DNA of 64,000 bases, taken from Paenibacillus sp. VTT E-133291. GTDB taxonomy: Bacteria; Bacillota; Bacilli; Paenibacillales; Paenibacillaceae. The notes beneath the pieces were generated by a model that did no database searches, had not been told where the DNA came from, and worked only from the letters and a program-made list of their open reading frames with translations. The stretch spans positions 33,238-97,237 of the forward strand of contig NZ_NFVA01000011.1 in assembly GCF_002264395.1 (NCBI RefSeq), read 5' to 3'. A program made the position numbers and the translations under genes. Within the stretch, counting starts at the first letter, position 1. Every line of letters begins with the position of its first letter. This document shows positions 1 to 8,539 of the stretch, in pieces.

Positions 1-30
1 CATCCAGAACAAATGCGCTCACGGCGATAA
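1..30 (+). CDS. Possible 3' end of an upstream gene
   Basis: The first 30 bases read in frame 1 as nine codons (HPEQMRSRR) followed by TAA. It could be the tail of a gene that starts outside the window, for example an ABC ATPase cotranscribed with the efflux adaptor that follows. Nine codons cannot identify a family, so this is a weak call. Confidence 0.25.
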   Translation, partial: HPEQMRSRR

Positions 31-72
31 AACGGGATTAGCTATTTTTTTAGTTGAAAGGAAGCAGAAGTG

Positions 73-1161
73 ATGAAGAGGAGAATCAAGTGGATTGTAT
101 TGGTATTGATCATTATTGCAGCAGGTTATTTTGTATACACCAAGATGTATAAACCCGAGGCACAGCTAGAACCTGTTGAACCCCCACAGGCGATAACTTT
201 TGAAGTGACACAGGAAACCATCACCAACTCTGTTCAGGTCAAAGGGAATTCACAATATGAGCAGGAAACGCTTGTATATGCACCATATGCTTCAAAGGTA
301 ACCAAATGGAAGGTTGAGAATGGTGTTCAAGTTAAGAAGGGGGATTTACTGTTTACCCTCGATCAGGAAGCCCTAAAGAATGAAATTGCTACTCAAGAGG
401 CGACCATTCGTAAGGCTCAGCTAGAAGCGGAACTAAATGAATTTGTTAGTCAGCAGGACGAGGAGAATGCAGCCCTTGGTGCAACAGAAGCTGAACGTAT
501 AAAGGCACTTGCAGCCCAAGAATCAGCAAGACTAGGGAATGAGCTTAACCAAGTAAATGCTGAAATTCAGGCTCGTGAATTAAAAGAAAAGAAGGCTAAG
601 CTAAATACAGCCCTCTACCATGCTCCTGCAACAGGTGTTTTTCTATTTGACAGTGCGAGTGAAATTCCGCAAACGGTAACAGATAATCAATACATCGGCA
701 AAATTGTAGATATGAACAAGCTTGAATTCATAGCGCTTGTAGGTGAACAAGATGTCTTCCGTATTAAGACGGGAATGAAGGTCGATGTTAAAATGACAGC
801 TTTAAAAGATTTAAAGCTGTCTGGAGAAGTGACTAAGGTATCTAAATTTGCTAAGACTGCTTCGGGTCAAAATACTACTGCTACTTCGGTTCCGCAATTT
901 GAAGTGGTAATCTCACTGCAACCTAACGAGCGTTTAATTGGTGGACTAAGTTTGAGCGGAGAAATCGAGACGGTTCGCAAGGAAAATGCCATCGTTGTAT
1001 CCAGCATCGCAGTCATGCATGAAGGGGATCTCTCCTACGTGATGGTGGATAAAGGCAATGGGGAATATGAACGAAGAGATATCAAAGTGGGCATGGAGAC
1101 GGCTGACAAAACAGAGGCCGTCTCAGGGTTAAAGGTTGGAGATGTTGTTGTGCTTCAATAG
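73..1161 (+). CDS. HlyD/RND-type efflux adaptor (membrane fusion) protein
   Basis: A 362-residue membrane-anchored adaptor that would link an inner-membrane exporter, usually a MacB-type ABC transporter, to the outside. A basic N-terminus and a single hydrophobic segment (about residues 5-24) anchor it. A lipoyl/barrel-sandwich segment follows (APYASKVTKW..GVQVKKGDLLF), then an Ala/Glu/Lys-rich coiled coil (about 115-175), then beta-barrel and membrane-proximal domains (KTGMKVDVKM, GLKVGDVVVL). The ATG at 73 is 8 nt after AAAGGAAG; a GTG at 70 is in frame just before it. The partner ABC genes probably lie upstream of the window. The substrate cannot be inferred. Confidence 0.8.
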   Translation: MKRRIKWIVLVLIIIAAGYFVYTKMYKPEAQLEPVEPPQAITFEVTQETITNSVQVKGNSQYEQETLVYAPYASKVTKWKVENGVQVKKGDLLFTLDQEALKNEIATQEATIRKAQLEAELNEFVSQQDEENAALGATEAERIKALAAQESARLGNELNQVNAEIQARELKEKKAKLNTALYHAPATGVFLFDSASEIPQTVTDNQYIGKIVDMNKLEFIALVGEQDVFRIKTGMKVDVKMTALKDLKLSGEVTKVSKFAKTASGQNTTATSVPQFEVVISLQPNERLIGGLSLSGEIETVRKENAIVVSSIAVMHEGDLSYVMVDKGNGEYERRDIKVGMETADKTEAVSGLKVGDVVVLQ

Positions 1162-1179
1162 ATTGGAATAGACCTAAGC

Positions 1180-2478
1180 CTATTTCTCAATCGTGAGTCG
1201 CCAAGATTTAATATTTTTATTTAGCTCGGTAAGGTCAGGAACCGGAACTGGCTCATCGGATAGATTATATTTAGCTTTCAAGGCTAAAATCCGATAGACG
1301 CTCTCATCAATCCGTGATTCCTGTACCTTGCCTTTTTTTACATGGTCCAGAAGCGATTCTAATACCCGCTTCTCATTATCATAGCCGTGAGCGATAAGTA
1401 AGATATCACTGCCTGCATTTATAGTATCTACCGCAGCTGTGGTAAGGTCATAATTCTTCATGATCGCTCCCATAGTTAGGTCATCTGTGATTACGAGTCC
1501 TTGATATTTCATATCATCACGAAGTAGCTCACCAATGATTTTACTTGATAAAGATGCGGGTTTATCGGGATCAAGTTTCGGAAACAAAATATGAGCGACC
1601 ATAACGGCATCTGTTTCCTCTTTTATCGCAGCTTGAAAAGGGAGCCATTCTAACTTAGCGAGTTCTTCAGCGCTCTTATTCACAATCGGCAGCTCAAGGT
1701 GGGAGTCGACGGAAGTATCTCCGTGACCAGGGAAATGTTTGACAACAGGCACTACACCTTCACTCTCCATACCTTTCATTTCGGCAATCCCTAGCGTACT
1801 GACTAGTTCAGCGGAGCTACCGAAGGAACGATCACCAATTACAGGATTATTTGGATTGCTATTGATATCAAGGACGGGAGCGAAGTTCATATTAAATCCT
1901 GCTGACAATACTTCTCTAGCGAGCAGCTTGCCCATCATTTCGGCAGCATTAGCATCCTTACGGGTACCGACCTTTCCATTAGAGGGGAAAGAAGCATACT
2001 CCTTAGGCATCCGGCTGACTTTTCCGCCCTCCTGATCGATACTCATAAATAAAGGGGCAGGGTTGCCTCTGTTACTCTCTTTCATGGAATTAATGAGGCT
2101 GACCATACTCTTCAGGTCTTGAATATTGTTCTTATAAAGGATGATTCCACCGACTTTGTCTTCGGCAATCATCCTTTTTGCTTGATCATCTAGAACGGTT
2201 CCATCGATACCAACAAGGAGCATTTGTCCAATTTTCTCTTCAAGGCTCATACTGGAAACCTGAACAGCCATTGGATCACTCTCTGAGGAGGGAGCTGCTG
2301 TGGAACTGGTAACTGGCGTAGGTGTAGATTCAGCAGTCGGCGCATTTGTAGCGACAGCTTGAGAACTGTTACTGCTATTGGAGCAGCTAGTTAACAGAAC
2401 CATAGATAACATAGCTGAAGTCAATAAGAGGGTGCCAGAGAATTTCAGTTTTAGGGTATTGCGAGTGAATCTGTTCAT
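1180..2478 (-). CDS. nagZ: Beta-N-acetylhexosaminidase, GH3 family lipoprotein (NagZ-like)
   Basis: Cleaves terminal GlcNAc from muropeptides during cell-wall recycling. The 432-residue protein begins with a lipoprotein signal peptide and lipobox (LLTSC, Cys at about 32), then a Ser/Thr/Pro-rich linker to about residue 75, so it should be anchored outside the membrane as in Bacillus NagZ/YbbD. The GH3 signature KHFPGHGDTSVDSH supplies the His/Asp catalytic loop, and LVITDDLTMGAI carries the probable nucleophile Asp. It ends about 90 residues after the GH3 barrel and lacks the long C-terminal domain of some Bacillus homologues. It is convergent with the efflux adaptor gene, with only 18 nt between the stop codons. 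Confidence 0.88.
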   Translation of the reverse strand: MNRFTRNTLKLKFSGTLLLTSAMLSMVLLTSCSNSSNSSQAVATNAPTAESTPTPVTSSTAAPSSESDPMAVQVSSMSLEEKIGQMLLVGIDGTVLDDQAKRMIAEDKVGGIILYKNNIQDLKSMVSLINSMKESNRGNPAPLFMSIDQEGGKVSRMPKEYASFPSNGKVGTRKDANAAEMMGKLLAREVLSAGFNMNFAPVLDINSNPNNPVIGDRSFGSSAELVSTLGIAEMKGMESEGVVPVVKHFPGHGDTSVDSHLELPIVNKSAEELAKLEWLPFQAAIKEETDAVMVAHILFPKLDPDKPASLSSKIIGELLRDDMKYQGLVITDDLTMGAIMKNYDLTTAAVDTINAGSDILLIAHGYDNEKRVLESLLDHVKKGKVQESRIDESVYRILALKAKYNLSDEPVPVPDLTELNKNIKSWRLTIEK

Positions 2479-2511
2479 TAAAAAAGACGTCCCTTCATTG
2501 CTTATTTAGAT

Positions 2512-2536
2512 GTCAGAAGGATGAATCCTTGCTGAC
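2512..2536. repeat. Near-perfect inverted repeat between nagZ and ftnA
   Basis: GTCAGAAGGAT and ATCCTTGCTGAC face each other with a 2-nt centre and one bulged G. It lies in the divergent intergenic region, 34 nt upstream of the nagZ start and 71 nt upstream of the ferritin start. It could be an operator or a leader hairpin. There is no T-run, so it is not a terminator. Confidence 0.35.
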
Positions 2537-2606
2537 TTAGATACTCGGTGATAAGATGAACTTAAATCTTTACATATAAAAAATTGAATTATGAGGTGAC
2601 AGAAAG

Positions 2607-3110
2607 ATGAAAGATGGATTAGTGAACGCACTTAATGAACAGATGAATTTCGAGTTTTATTCCGCTCATGTTTATCTAGCTATGGCTGCTTATTGTTCCG
2701 GTGAAAGTCTGGATGGATTCGCAAACTTTTTCCTGATTCAAGCTGAAGAAGAAAGATTCCATGCCATGAAAATCTATAAGTTTCTTAATGATCGCGATAA
2801 TCGGGCAACACTTGAAGCTCTACCTGAACCGAAGAACGAGTACAGTTCGATGCTGGATGCTTTTGAACATGCTTTTGCGCATGAACAACAAAACACAAAA
2901 CGGTTCTATCATTTGGCTGACTTGGCGCTGGATGAGCGTGAGCATGCAACGATCTATTTCTTGAAATGGTTCATTGACGAGCAAGTAGAAGAGGAAGCAC
3001 TCTTTAGCAACATCATTAGTAAACTGAAACGAATTGATAAAGATAGCAACGCCTTCTACATGCTAGATGCTGAGTTTGCTGCACGTACTTTTACAGCACC
3101 TGCTGAGTAA
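2607..3110 (+). CDS. ftnA: Ferritin (FtnA-type)
   Basis: A 167-residue non-haem ferritin that oxidises Fe(II) and stores it in a 24-subunit cage. The four-helix ferritin fold is clear: the first helix holds NEQMNFEFYSAHVYL (ferroxidase Glu), the second EEERFHAMK (ExxH metal ligands), and the later helices HEQQNTKRFYHLAD and FLKWFIDEQVEEE. The length is typical for FtnA. GAGGTGA lies about 8 nt before the ATG. It is monocistronic, followed directly by a terminator. With the ferritin-like protein and haem-efflux locus further on, it suggests an iron-handling neighbourhood. Confidence 0.93.
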   Translation: MKDGLVNALNEQMNFEFYSAHVYLAMAAYCSGESLDGFANFFLIQAEEERFHAMKIYKFLNDRDNRATLEALPEPKNEYSSMLDAFEHAFAHEQQNTKRFYHLADLALDEREHATIYFLKWFIDEQVEEEALFSNIISKLKRIDKDSNAFYMLDAEFAARTFTAPAE

Positions 3111-3130
3111 GTGAAGGTATTGAAGATCTG

Positions 3131-3160
3131 AAAGCCTGAGAAATCAGGCTTTTTTATTTT
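3131..3160 (+). terminator. Intrinsic terminator after ftnA
   Basis: AAGCCTGA-gaaa-TCAGGCTT followed by a T-rich tract. It overlaps the stop codon of the convergent gene on the minus strand. Confidence 0.85.
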
Positions 3161-4512
3161 ATGGCTGAAGGTAGTTTAATGGCAAGCAGCTTATTATCCG
3201 TTCGAATCATCAGCATGCCTCCGGTTTTAAGCGAAGGAGTAAAGTTACGAGATCCTGTATTCACGGTAAAAATAGGCTTCAAAGTCAACAGATCATAAGC
3301 GTGAAATAGGCCATCTGATTGTCCACTATACACCACGTTTCCAAAAAGATCCGTCTGAACGACAGGATTCTCCCCATTATTGAGCACTACAGCCTGCCCA
3401 TTTCCAAGTTTAAGTGCGGATAGCGTACCCGTATCATAATTGGAATATAACATTCTTTGTTGATGAACTTGGTGAAGTGGATAATCCTTCTCTTTAGCCA
3501 TAGAGGTCCAGGTTTGAACAGGTTTACCTTCCGCTGAGTAATTCCAAAAATTATATTTCACAAGCTTGCTGCCCTGAAAAATATAGAAGTCATTTCCGTC
3601 CAAGAACGCAGTCCCGTTTACACCACCAAATGCGAACACTCCATCTTTATTGTCGGTATCTGTCCATTTATATAAACGTTCTCCTTTAAGTTCACCCGTT
3701 TTTACGTTGAAGACAGAAACTTTTACATTACGATTTACAGGGTTATCATCAAGCATTAACGTATTGGTCATGGAGTAGAGAAGGCCATCCTTTACTGCTA
3801 GTGGCCACCATTGTCGGGTCTGGTCCCATAGTTTTTTGCCTGTCAGACTGTCATAAGCGGCAAGAGCGGCAGTTGTTAAGGCTCCCTGAGAGAGATAACT
3901 TCGAATAACAACCCCATCGGTTTCCATAAGTTCTGATAAGCCTGTAAAGTTATTGCTCTCCTCGACAGCCTTCCATTTGATCTTCCCACTGACAGTATCG
4001 ACCGCTGCAAGTTGACTCTCTTGTGTTACATAAATGGTGGAGCCTAACCGTTGGATACTTGTGGCTTTAGGTAGTGATAATGAAGCCGACCATGCTTTTT
4101 TACCAGCTTCATTAACAGCATACAGAGAGCCACTTTGGGTCAGTCCGTAGATATATCCATTACTGTAAGTGAACAATGGAGCTAATGCACTTCCGAATTC
4201 CCACATTTTTTTACCTGTTATAGCATTCAATGCGACTAGTTTTTCATTCCGCTGCAAGGCAAAAACTTTCCCATTCTCGGCAAGGGCTGTAACGTTCTGC
4301 TCAGTAATCCGATCTTCTTTTAAGATAGCGGTCGAAAACGACCATACAGGAGTAAGAGTGGGTGCTTTGACTTCATTGTAATAAGGATAGCTTGTACTTA
4401 TGACGGCTTGTTCTGCGGAAATGACGGATAATGATCCGTTGTAAGCTATTGGGGATGCAATGCATGTAACAGCTAAAGCTTTAATCATAGTCTTGTGCAA
4501 AGACTGAATCAT
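3154..4512 (-). CDS. Secreted PQQ-like beta-propeller repeat protein
   Basis: A 452-residue exported protein. A signal peptide (about residues 1-33, ending near SVISA) precedes repeated WD/PQQ-like blades: GKVFALQRNEKLVALNAITGKKMWEF, then GYIYGLTQSGSLYAV, KIKWKA, and SGQSDGLFHAYDLLT. These are typical of outer-surface scaffolds rather than true quinoprotein dehydrogenases, as I see no PQQ-enzyme catalytic motif. The start is set at the ATG at 4512 because GAGGAGCGTGAAACG lies just upstream. A longer frame to 4581 lacks a ribosome binding site. The role is unknown. It is transcribed divergently from the metal exporter gene. Confidence 0.75.
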   Translation of the reverse strand: MIQSLHKTMIKALAVTCIASPIAYNGSLSVISAEQAVISTSYPYYNEVKAPTLTPVWSFSTAILKEDRITEQNVTALAENGKVFALQRNEKLVALNAITGKKMWEFGSALAPLFTYSNGYIYGLTQSGSLYAVNEAGKKAWSASLSLPKATSIQRLGSTIYVTQESQLAAVDTVSGKIKWKAVEESNNFTGLSELMETDGVVIRSYLSQGALTTAALAAYDSLTGKKLWDQTRQWWPLAVKDGLLYSMTNTLMLDDNPVNRNVKVSVFNVKTGELKGERLYKWTDTDNKDGVFAFGGVNGTAFLDGNDFYIFQGSKLVKYNFWNYSAEGKPVQTWTSMAKEKDYPLHQVHQQRMLYSNYDTGTLSALKLGNGQAVVLNNGENPVVQTDLFGNVVYSGQSDGLFHAYDLLTLKPIFTVNTGSRNFTPSLKTGGMLMIRTDNKLLAIKLPSAIK

Positions 4513-4612
4513 CGTTTCACGCTCCTCAAAATAGTGATTACTATAATTAGACATTATAAATGGCAAAAAGTTACTATTCATAAGAATGGAATTAAAGTTG
4601 AACTAAGGCAAA

Positions 4613-4762
4613 CTATGTTACACTCCGCAAAACAGTTATGACCTAGCAACTCTATTTGACGGAGGGAACTATTACGCCTCTTAGCAACACTGTTTCTCTA
4701 GACCCACCCGAATCTCGGAGTGTAGTATAGAACAATACTATTCTTTGGGGGTTCTTTTTTTT
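4613..4762 (+). promoter_or_regulatory. Candidate structured leader RNA (riboswitch-like) of the CDF exporter
   Basis: CTATGTTACACTCCG (4613-4627) pairs with CGGAGTGTAGTATAG (4716-4730) over 15 bp with two G-U pairs, closing about 88 nt. Inside, AAACAGT (4630-4636) pairs with ACTGTTT (4689-4695), and TAGCAAC occurs twice (4644, 4682). The 3' arm of the outer helix can instead form TAGTAT/ATACTA, and AGAAC/GTTCT before a run of eight T that ends in the TTG start codon. CCCACCC (4703-4709) faces the GGGGG ribosome binding site (4747-4751). The layout suits a metal-sensing switch. NiCo (czcD) is the obvious class to test, but I cannot confirm its consensus. Confidence 0.5.
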
Positions 4763-5630
4763 GGAAAATTACAACGACATCAAACAAGGTGAAAAAGGAG
4801 CATGGCTAAGCATAGTTACCTACATATTCCTATCCGCCATAAAACTGTTTATTGGTACAGTCGCGGGATCTCAAGCGCTACTTGCAGATGGACTGAACAA
4901 CAGTACGGATATTATCGCTTCTATCGCCATACTAATCGGCCTTAAGATCTCCAGGAGACCGCCGGATTCCAATCATAGCTATGGGCATTTCAGAGCGGAG
5001 ACCGTAGCATCCTTAATTGCTTCATTTATTATGATTGTCGTAGGACTTCAGGTACTGTACCAGGGCGTGAACAAATTTATACAACCCGAACTGGAAAGTC
5101 CAGATCTTATAGCAGCCTGGACCGCAGTTTTTTGTGCTGTGATAATGATGGGCGTATATAGGTATAACATTAGACTGGCCCGTTCAATTAATAGTAACGC
5201 TATGCGAGCTGTAGCACTAGATAATCGATCAGATGCTTTAGTTAGCATAGGTGCTTTTGTCGGGATTGTAGCTTCTGGATTTGGAATTCCATGGCTTGAT
5301 CCGCTTACAGCGATTATTGTCGGCCTGATTATCTGTAAGACGGCATGGGATATCTTTAGTAAAGCTACACATGACTTAACGGATGGTTTTGATGCCGAAG
5401 AGCTTGAACTCATGAAAGAAACCGTCGCTGAAATTGAAGGTGTGCAATCTATAAAAGATATCAAAGCTCGCATCCACGGGAATAACGTGCTAGTAGATAC
5501 AACTGTATTAGTAGATTCCGAGCTTAGTGTGGTGCAGAGTCATGATATTACGGAAGAAATTGAAGAACAATTGAAAGATAGGCACCAAGTGTCAACTGTG
5601 CTTGTACACATAGAACCGGGACTGAAGTAG
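4761..5630 (+). CDS. Cation diffusion facilitator (CDF) family metal exporter
   Basis: A 289-residue divalent-cation/proton antiporter that exports Zn, Co, Cd, Ni or Mn from the cytoplasm. The N-terminus (DIKQGEKGAWLSI) is typical of Bacillus CDF proteins. About six membrane segments fill residues 12-205. The metal-binding motifs are in place: ADGLNNSTDI in helix 2 and LDNRSDALVSIG in helix 5. A cytoplasmic ferredoxin-like domain follows (about 210-289, ending HQVSTVLVHIEPG). The start is TTG at 4761, 9 nt after GGGGG. This start sits inside a T-run at the end of the structured leader, so expression is probably RNA-controlled. Confidence 0.88.
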   Translation: MENYNDIKQGEKGAWLSIVTYIFLSAIKLFIGTVAGSQALLADGLNNSTDIIASIAILIGLKISRRPPDSNHSYGHFRAETVASLIASFIMIVVGLQVLYQGVNKFIQPELESPDLIAAWTAVFCAVIMMGVYRYNIRLARSINSNAMRAVALDNRSDALVSIGAFVGIVASGFGIPWLDPLTAIIVGLIICKTAWDIFSKATHDLTDGFDAEELELMKETVAEIEGVQSIKDIKARIHGNNVLVDTTVLVDSELSVVQSHDITEEIEEQLKDRHQVSTVLVHIEPGLK

Positions 5631-5771
5631 AGGCAAACACGTAGTGTGATTTTTCTCTGGATGGATATGGGATTTTCTCTGTGATTTTATTAATAGATCT
5701 TTTGAGTGGAAAGGTGGAGAATTAATTGTATTTATCGATATGTTAATTTCAGGAAATGGAATGGTGATTTT

Positions 5772-6182
5772 GTGATTGAATGGAAGGATTCTTATGATAT
5801 CGGTGTTGAGAAAATAGACTGTCAGCACAGACTGTTGCTTTCGAAATTGAATGAATTTTTTGATGCTTGCAGTAAGCAGCAGGGGAAAGAGAAGATCGAA
5901 GAAACGCTGAAATTCTTGAAGGAATATACCATCGAGCATTTTAGCAATGAAGAGCAATTGATGGAAGAGATCGATTTTCCTGAATTGGCCGAACATCGTA
6001 AGACGCATGCCGATTTTGTAAAAGCCGTTCTTGAATTAGAAGAAACGATCAAAACTAAGGGAGTCTCCGTTCTCTCAACGATTAAGCTTAACCGTACGTT
6101 AACCGACTGGCTTCTGAATCACATTAATAAATGCGATAAGCTAATTGGTGAGTGTATGGCCACCCGTGATCGAGCTGTATAA
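5772..6182 (+). CDS. Bacteriohemerythrin
   Basis: A 136-residue O2-binding di-iron protein of the hemerythrin family, probably an oxygen carrier or sensor. The ligand pattern is visible: WKDSYDIGVEKIDCQH, then EHFSNEEQLMEEIDFPELAEHRKTHADF (HxxxE and HxxxH), then LLNHINKCD. A frame open from 5706 would add 22 residues not seen in the family. I set the start at GTG 5772, after GGTGA, because residues from VIEWKDSYDIG match the usual hemerythrin N-terminus and length. A good terminator follows, and it appears monocistronic. Confidence 0.85.
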   Translation: MIEWKDSYDIGVEKIDCQHRLLLSKLNEFFDACSKQQGKEKIEETLKFLKEYTIEHFSNEEQLMEEIDFPELAEHRKTHADFVKAVLELEETIKTKGVSVLSTIKLNRTLTDWLLNHINKCDKLIGECMATRDRAV

Positions 6183-6200
6183 CTGATTACCTCCAACGAA

Positions 6201-6228
6201 GATGCCGACGGGCATTTTCTTTTTTTTG
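6201..6228 (+). terminator. Intrinsic terminator after the hemerythrin gene
   Basis: ATGCC-gacg-GGCAT followed by TTTTCTTTTTTTT. Confidence 0.8.
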
Positions 6229-6369
6229 ACGGGGAATGTGATAAAGAATTGTGGTATGTTATTTGATACGTTTTCCGAAGACAGCACCGTAATTTATACT
6301 GGGTTAACGGTTTGTGTTATGATTTGAGATAAGATGTATAGAGTTAGTATGGTAAAGGGGAGTGGAACG

Positions 6370-7563
6370 ATGAAAACAATACGAATGTTAGCTTCAGGGT
6401 TTGCTATGCTGCTTATTCTGGGCCTTGTAAATTTTTACATTGGGTATCACGGTTGGCTGCTTGTCCATGAATGGTTCTCAGGTGCTTCCGCTGTTCTGTT
6501 CTGGACATTGTTCCTGCTTGTTGCCTTTGCGTATGTCATTGGAATGATACCGTGGCCTACAATAGTGAAGCCGTTAGCCAGATTCTTCAAAGTGATTGGG
6601 TCGTATTATCTAGCTTGCATGGAATTTGCTATTATCATGTTGCCATTAGCTGATCTGTTATATGTGCTGCTGGGCTGGATGGGTGTCGATCGAACGCGCT
6701 ACATCTCAGAAGCGGGTGGTACATTGCTAATATTATTGGTTGTTTTTCTAGTCTGGGGTTCGATCAACGCTTGGAGTACAGTAGTTCGTACACATCCTAT
6801 TCCCATTGATAAATCCATCGGAACTAGTACACCACTTACCATCGCGGTTGCATCCGATTTACATTTAGGGAATATCGTCGGCAATCGGCATCTCAAAAAA
6901 ATGGTTGCCCAGATGAATGCTATGAAGCCTGATGTGATATTGCTGGCTGGGGATGTACTTGACGATAGTATTGAGCCTTTTATTCGCAATCGTATGAGTG
7001 AACAGCTGAAACAACTAAAAGCACGTCATGGTGTCTACGCGGTACTGGGCAATCACGAATATTACGGTGGTTCGATTAAGGAATATACAGATTTAATGAG
7101 AAGCATAGGTATTAAAGTTCTACAGGATGAAGTTGAAGAAGTGGCGGGAACGTATATTGTAGGTCGAAAAGATAAGACTGCCGAGACGATGGAAGCCGGT
7201 GGCAGATTGAGCGTTAACTCCTTATTGAATGGCCTTGATCTGACACGTCCTGTGATCATGATGGATCATCAGCCTACCGGATTTGATGTCGCTGCCCAGG
7301 AAGGAGTAGATATTCTGCTCTCAGGGCATACGCACCGTGGACAGATTGCTCCTAATCACTGGATCACCAAGCGGTTGTTCGAACTGGACTGGGGTTACCT
7401 CCGCAAGGATAAGTTGCATGTCGTTGTTTCCTCTGGTTATGGGACCTGGGGACCTCCAATCCGTCTAGCCAGCCGTTCGGAGATCATCAAGCTTGAAGTG
7501 GTATTAGAAGGAACTAAACAATACAGTGAAGAAGCCGTGTCTACAAAAACGGTGTTAATCTAA
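6370..7563 (+). CDS. Membrane-anchored metallophosphoesterase (YkuE/YaeI-like)
   Basis: A 397-residue protein with four or five hydrophobic segments in the first 140 residues and a calcineurin-like phosphoesterase domain after them. The dimetal motifs run in order: ASDLHLGN (Asp at about 163), AGDVLDDS, LGNHEYY, and SGHTHRGQ, with GYGTWGPP near the end as in YkuE/YaeI-type enzymes. Known relatives act on lipid-linked phosphates such as UDP-diacylglucosamine; the substrate here is inference. The ATG at 6370 has AAGGGGAG 8 nt upstream. The frame is open for 12 codons before that, without a better site. It is a single-gene transcript ending in a long hairpin. Confidence 0.82.
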   Translation: MKTIRMLASGFAMLLILGLVNFYIGYHGWLLVHEWFSGASAVLFWTLFLLVAFAYVIGMIPWPTIVKPLARFFKVIGSYYLACMEFAIIMLPLADLLYVLLGWMGVDRTRYISEAGGTLLILLVVFLVWGSINAWSTVVRTHPIPIDKSIGTSTPLTIAVASDLHLGNIVGNRHLKKMVAQMNAMKPDVILLAGDVLDDSIEPFIRNRMSEQLKQLKARHGVYAVLGNHEYYGGSIKEYTDLMRSIGIKVLQDEVEEVAGTYIVGRKDKTAETMEAGGRLSVNSLLNGLDLTRPVIMMDHQPTGFDVAAQEGVDILLSGHTHRGQIAPNHWITKRLFELDWGYLRKDKLHVVVSSGYGTWGPPIRLASRSEIIKLEVVLEGTKQYSEEAVSTKTVLI

Positions 7564-7584
7564 CAGAAAACATAATTGATCTGA

Positions 7585-7634
7585 GACTGCCTTATCCGTA
7601 GAAATTTTCTGCGAGATGTGGCAGTTTCTTTTTT
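7585..7634 (+). terminator. Intrinsic terminator after the metallophosphoesterase gene
   Basis: GACTGCC (7585) pairs with GGCAGTT (7620), and an inner GTAGAAA/TTTTCTGC stem fills the loop. The tail is TTCTTTTTTT. The nominal GTG start of the next gene lies inside this hairpin. Confidence 0.75.
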
Positions 7635-8082
7635 TGATGGATCATTTACAACCGTTCGTATTGAATCAGCCGCTGCATACTCAGGCATTTTTCAATTTAG
7701 TGAAACTACTGCAAGCTTAGTTTCTGTCTCAGATAAATATTGGCAATCAAAAGGATTAAATGCTGAAAGAATTCGTATCCTAGTAGAAATATCCAAACAG
7801 GGCGGAACGATTTCACCTTCTACATTGGCTCACAATATTGGGGTTACCAAAGGTAATATTAGTCTGTTGCTGATACCCCTAGAGAAAGAGGGTTGGATTA
7901 CCCGCTGGACTCATACCCAGGATGGTAGAAAAAGCGTGATTTCGATCACGGGCGAAGGACAGCGATTACTTTTAGAGCATCTTCCCGGAAATCGTCAAGT
8001 GGTCGCTGAACGTATGCAGGGTCTGGATGAACAAGAGCTTCGGCAACTCATCATTTTATTAGAAAAGCTTAGCAATGGCTAG
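7618..8082 (+). CDS. MarR family transcriptional regulator (start uncertain)
   Basis: A winged-helix regulator. Residues 38-125 carry the MarR core: DKYWQSKGLNAERIRILVEI, then the recognition region STLAHNIGVTKGNISLLLIPLEKEGWITR, then the wing with TQDGRKSVISITGEGQRLL. The nominal GTG at 7618 has no ribosome binding site and sits in the upstream terminator stem. No ATG, GTG or TTG in frame lies between there and the core. The first 30 or so residues do not look like a MarR dimerisation helix. The 5' end may be lost by deletion, or translation may use a rare start. It precedes a decayed oxidoreductase gene that it may once have controlled. Confidence 0.6.
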   Translation: MAVSFFDGSFTTVRIESAAAYSGIFQFSETTASLVSVSDKYWQSKGLNAERIRILVEISKQGGTISPSTLAHNIGVTKGNISLLLIPLEKEGWITRWTHTQDGRKSVISITGEGQRLLLEHLPGNRQVVAERMQGLDEQELRQLIILLEKLSNG

Positions 8083-8137
8083 ATATAAATAATAATGTTG
8101 TGGTCTCGAAAACATGCAACAGAAAGGTTGGAGTGTT

Positions 8138-8517
8138 ATGTCAATGATGGTTACTGGGGCTACAGGTCAATTAGGAAGTTTGATTATAGACCTTCTTCTT
8201 CAGTTTGTTCCAGCAGGTCAGATTATCGCATGTGTTCGTGATCGGGAGAAAGCAAATGATCTTTTGGAAAAAGGAGTTGAGATTCGCTTTGGCGATTGGC
8301 TGCACTACACGCTTGGGACTTCAGCGAACTTGCGGAGGTATTATCCGAGCTGACAGGAAAAAGAATCGTTCATCGGCAGGATTCAAGCATTCAGCACTGG
8401 ATTTATTCATTCCTCGGGAAAATAGATACAGCTTCTACTTCAAAAGATATGGAGAGACTAATGGGACGGCCTGTTACCCCTTTGAAGGAAAGTCTTTTCA
8501 CTTTTCTTCAGGTTTAA
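8138..8517 (+). pseudogene. Decayed NmrA/QorB-type NAD(P)H-binding oxidoreductase
   Basis: The first part (8138 to about 8300) encodes a Rossmann N-terminus with the nucleotide loop VTGATGQLGSLI, then IIACVRDREKANDLLEKGVEIRFGDW, as in SDR quinone reductases of the QorB/NmrA type. That frame stops at 8353. The C-terminal part continues in the +1 frame from about 8296: FSELAEVLSELTGKRIV and ERLMGRPVTPLKE, the usual end of the same family. About 130 internal codons are missing at the frame change. So one gene has suffered an internal deletion with frameshift. The start and ribosome binding site (GGTTGGAG) are intact. The adjacent MarR gene is its likely former regulator. Confidence 0.75.
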
Positions 8518-8539
8518 ATAATGATCCTGACTAATTCTA

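Noticed and set aside
1161..1200. Terminator between the efflux adaptor and nagZ genes
   Set aside because: GATTG/CAATC and AATAG/CTATT can pair weakly, but the stem is short and there is no clear T-run on either strand.
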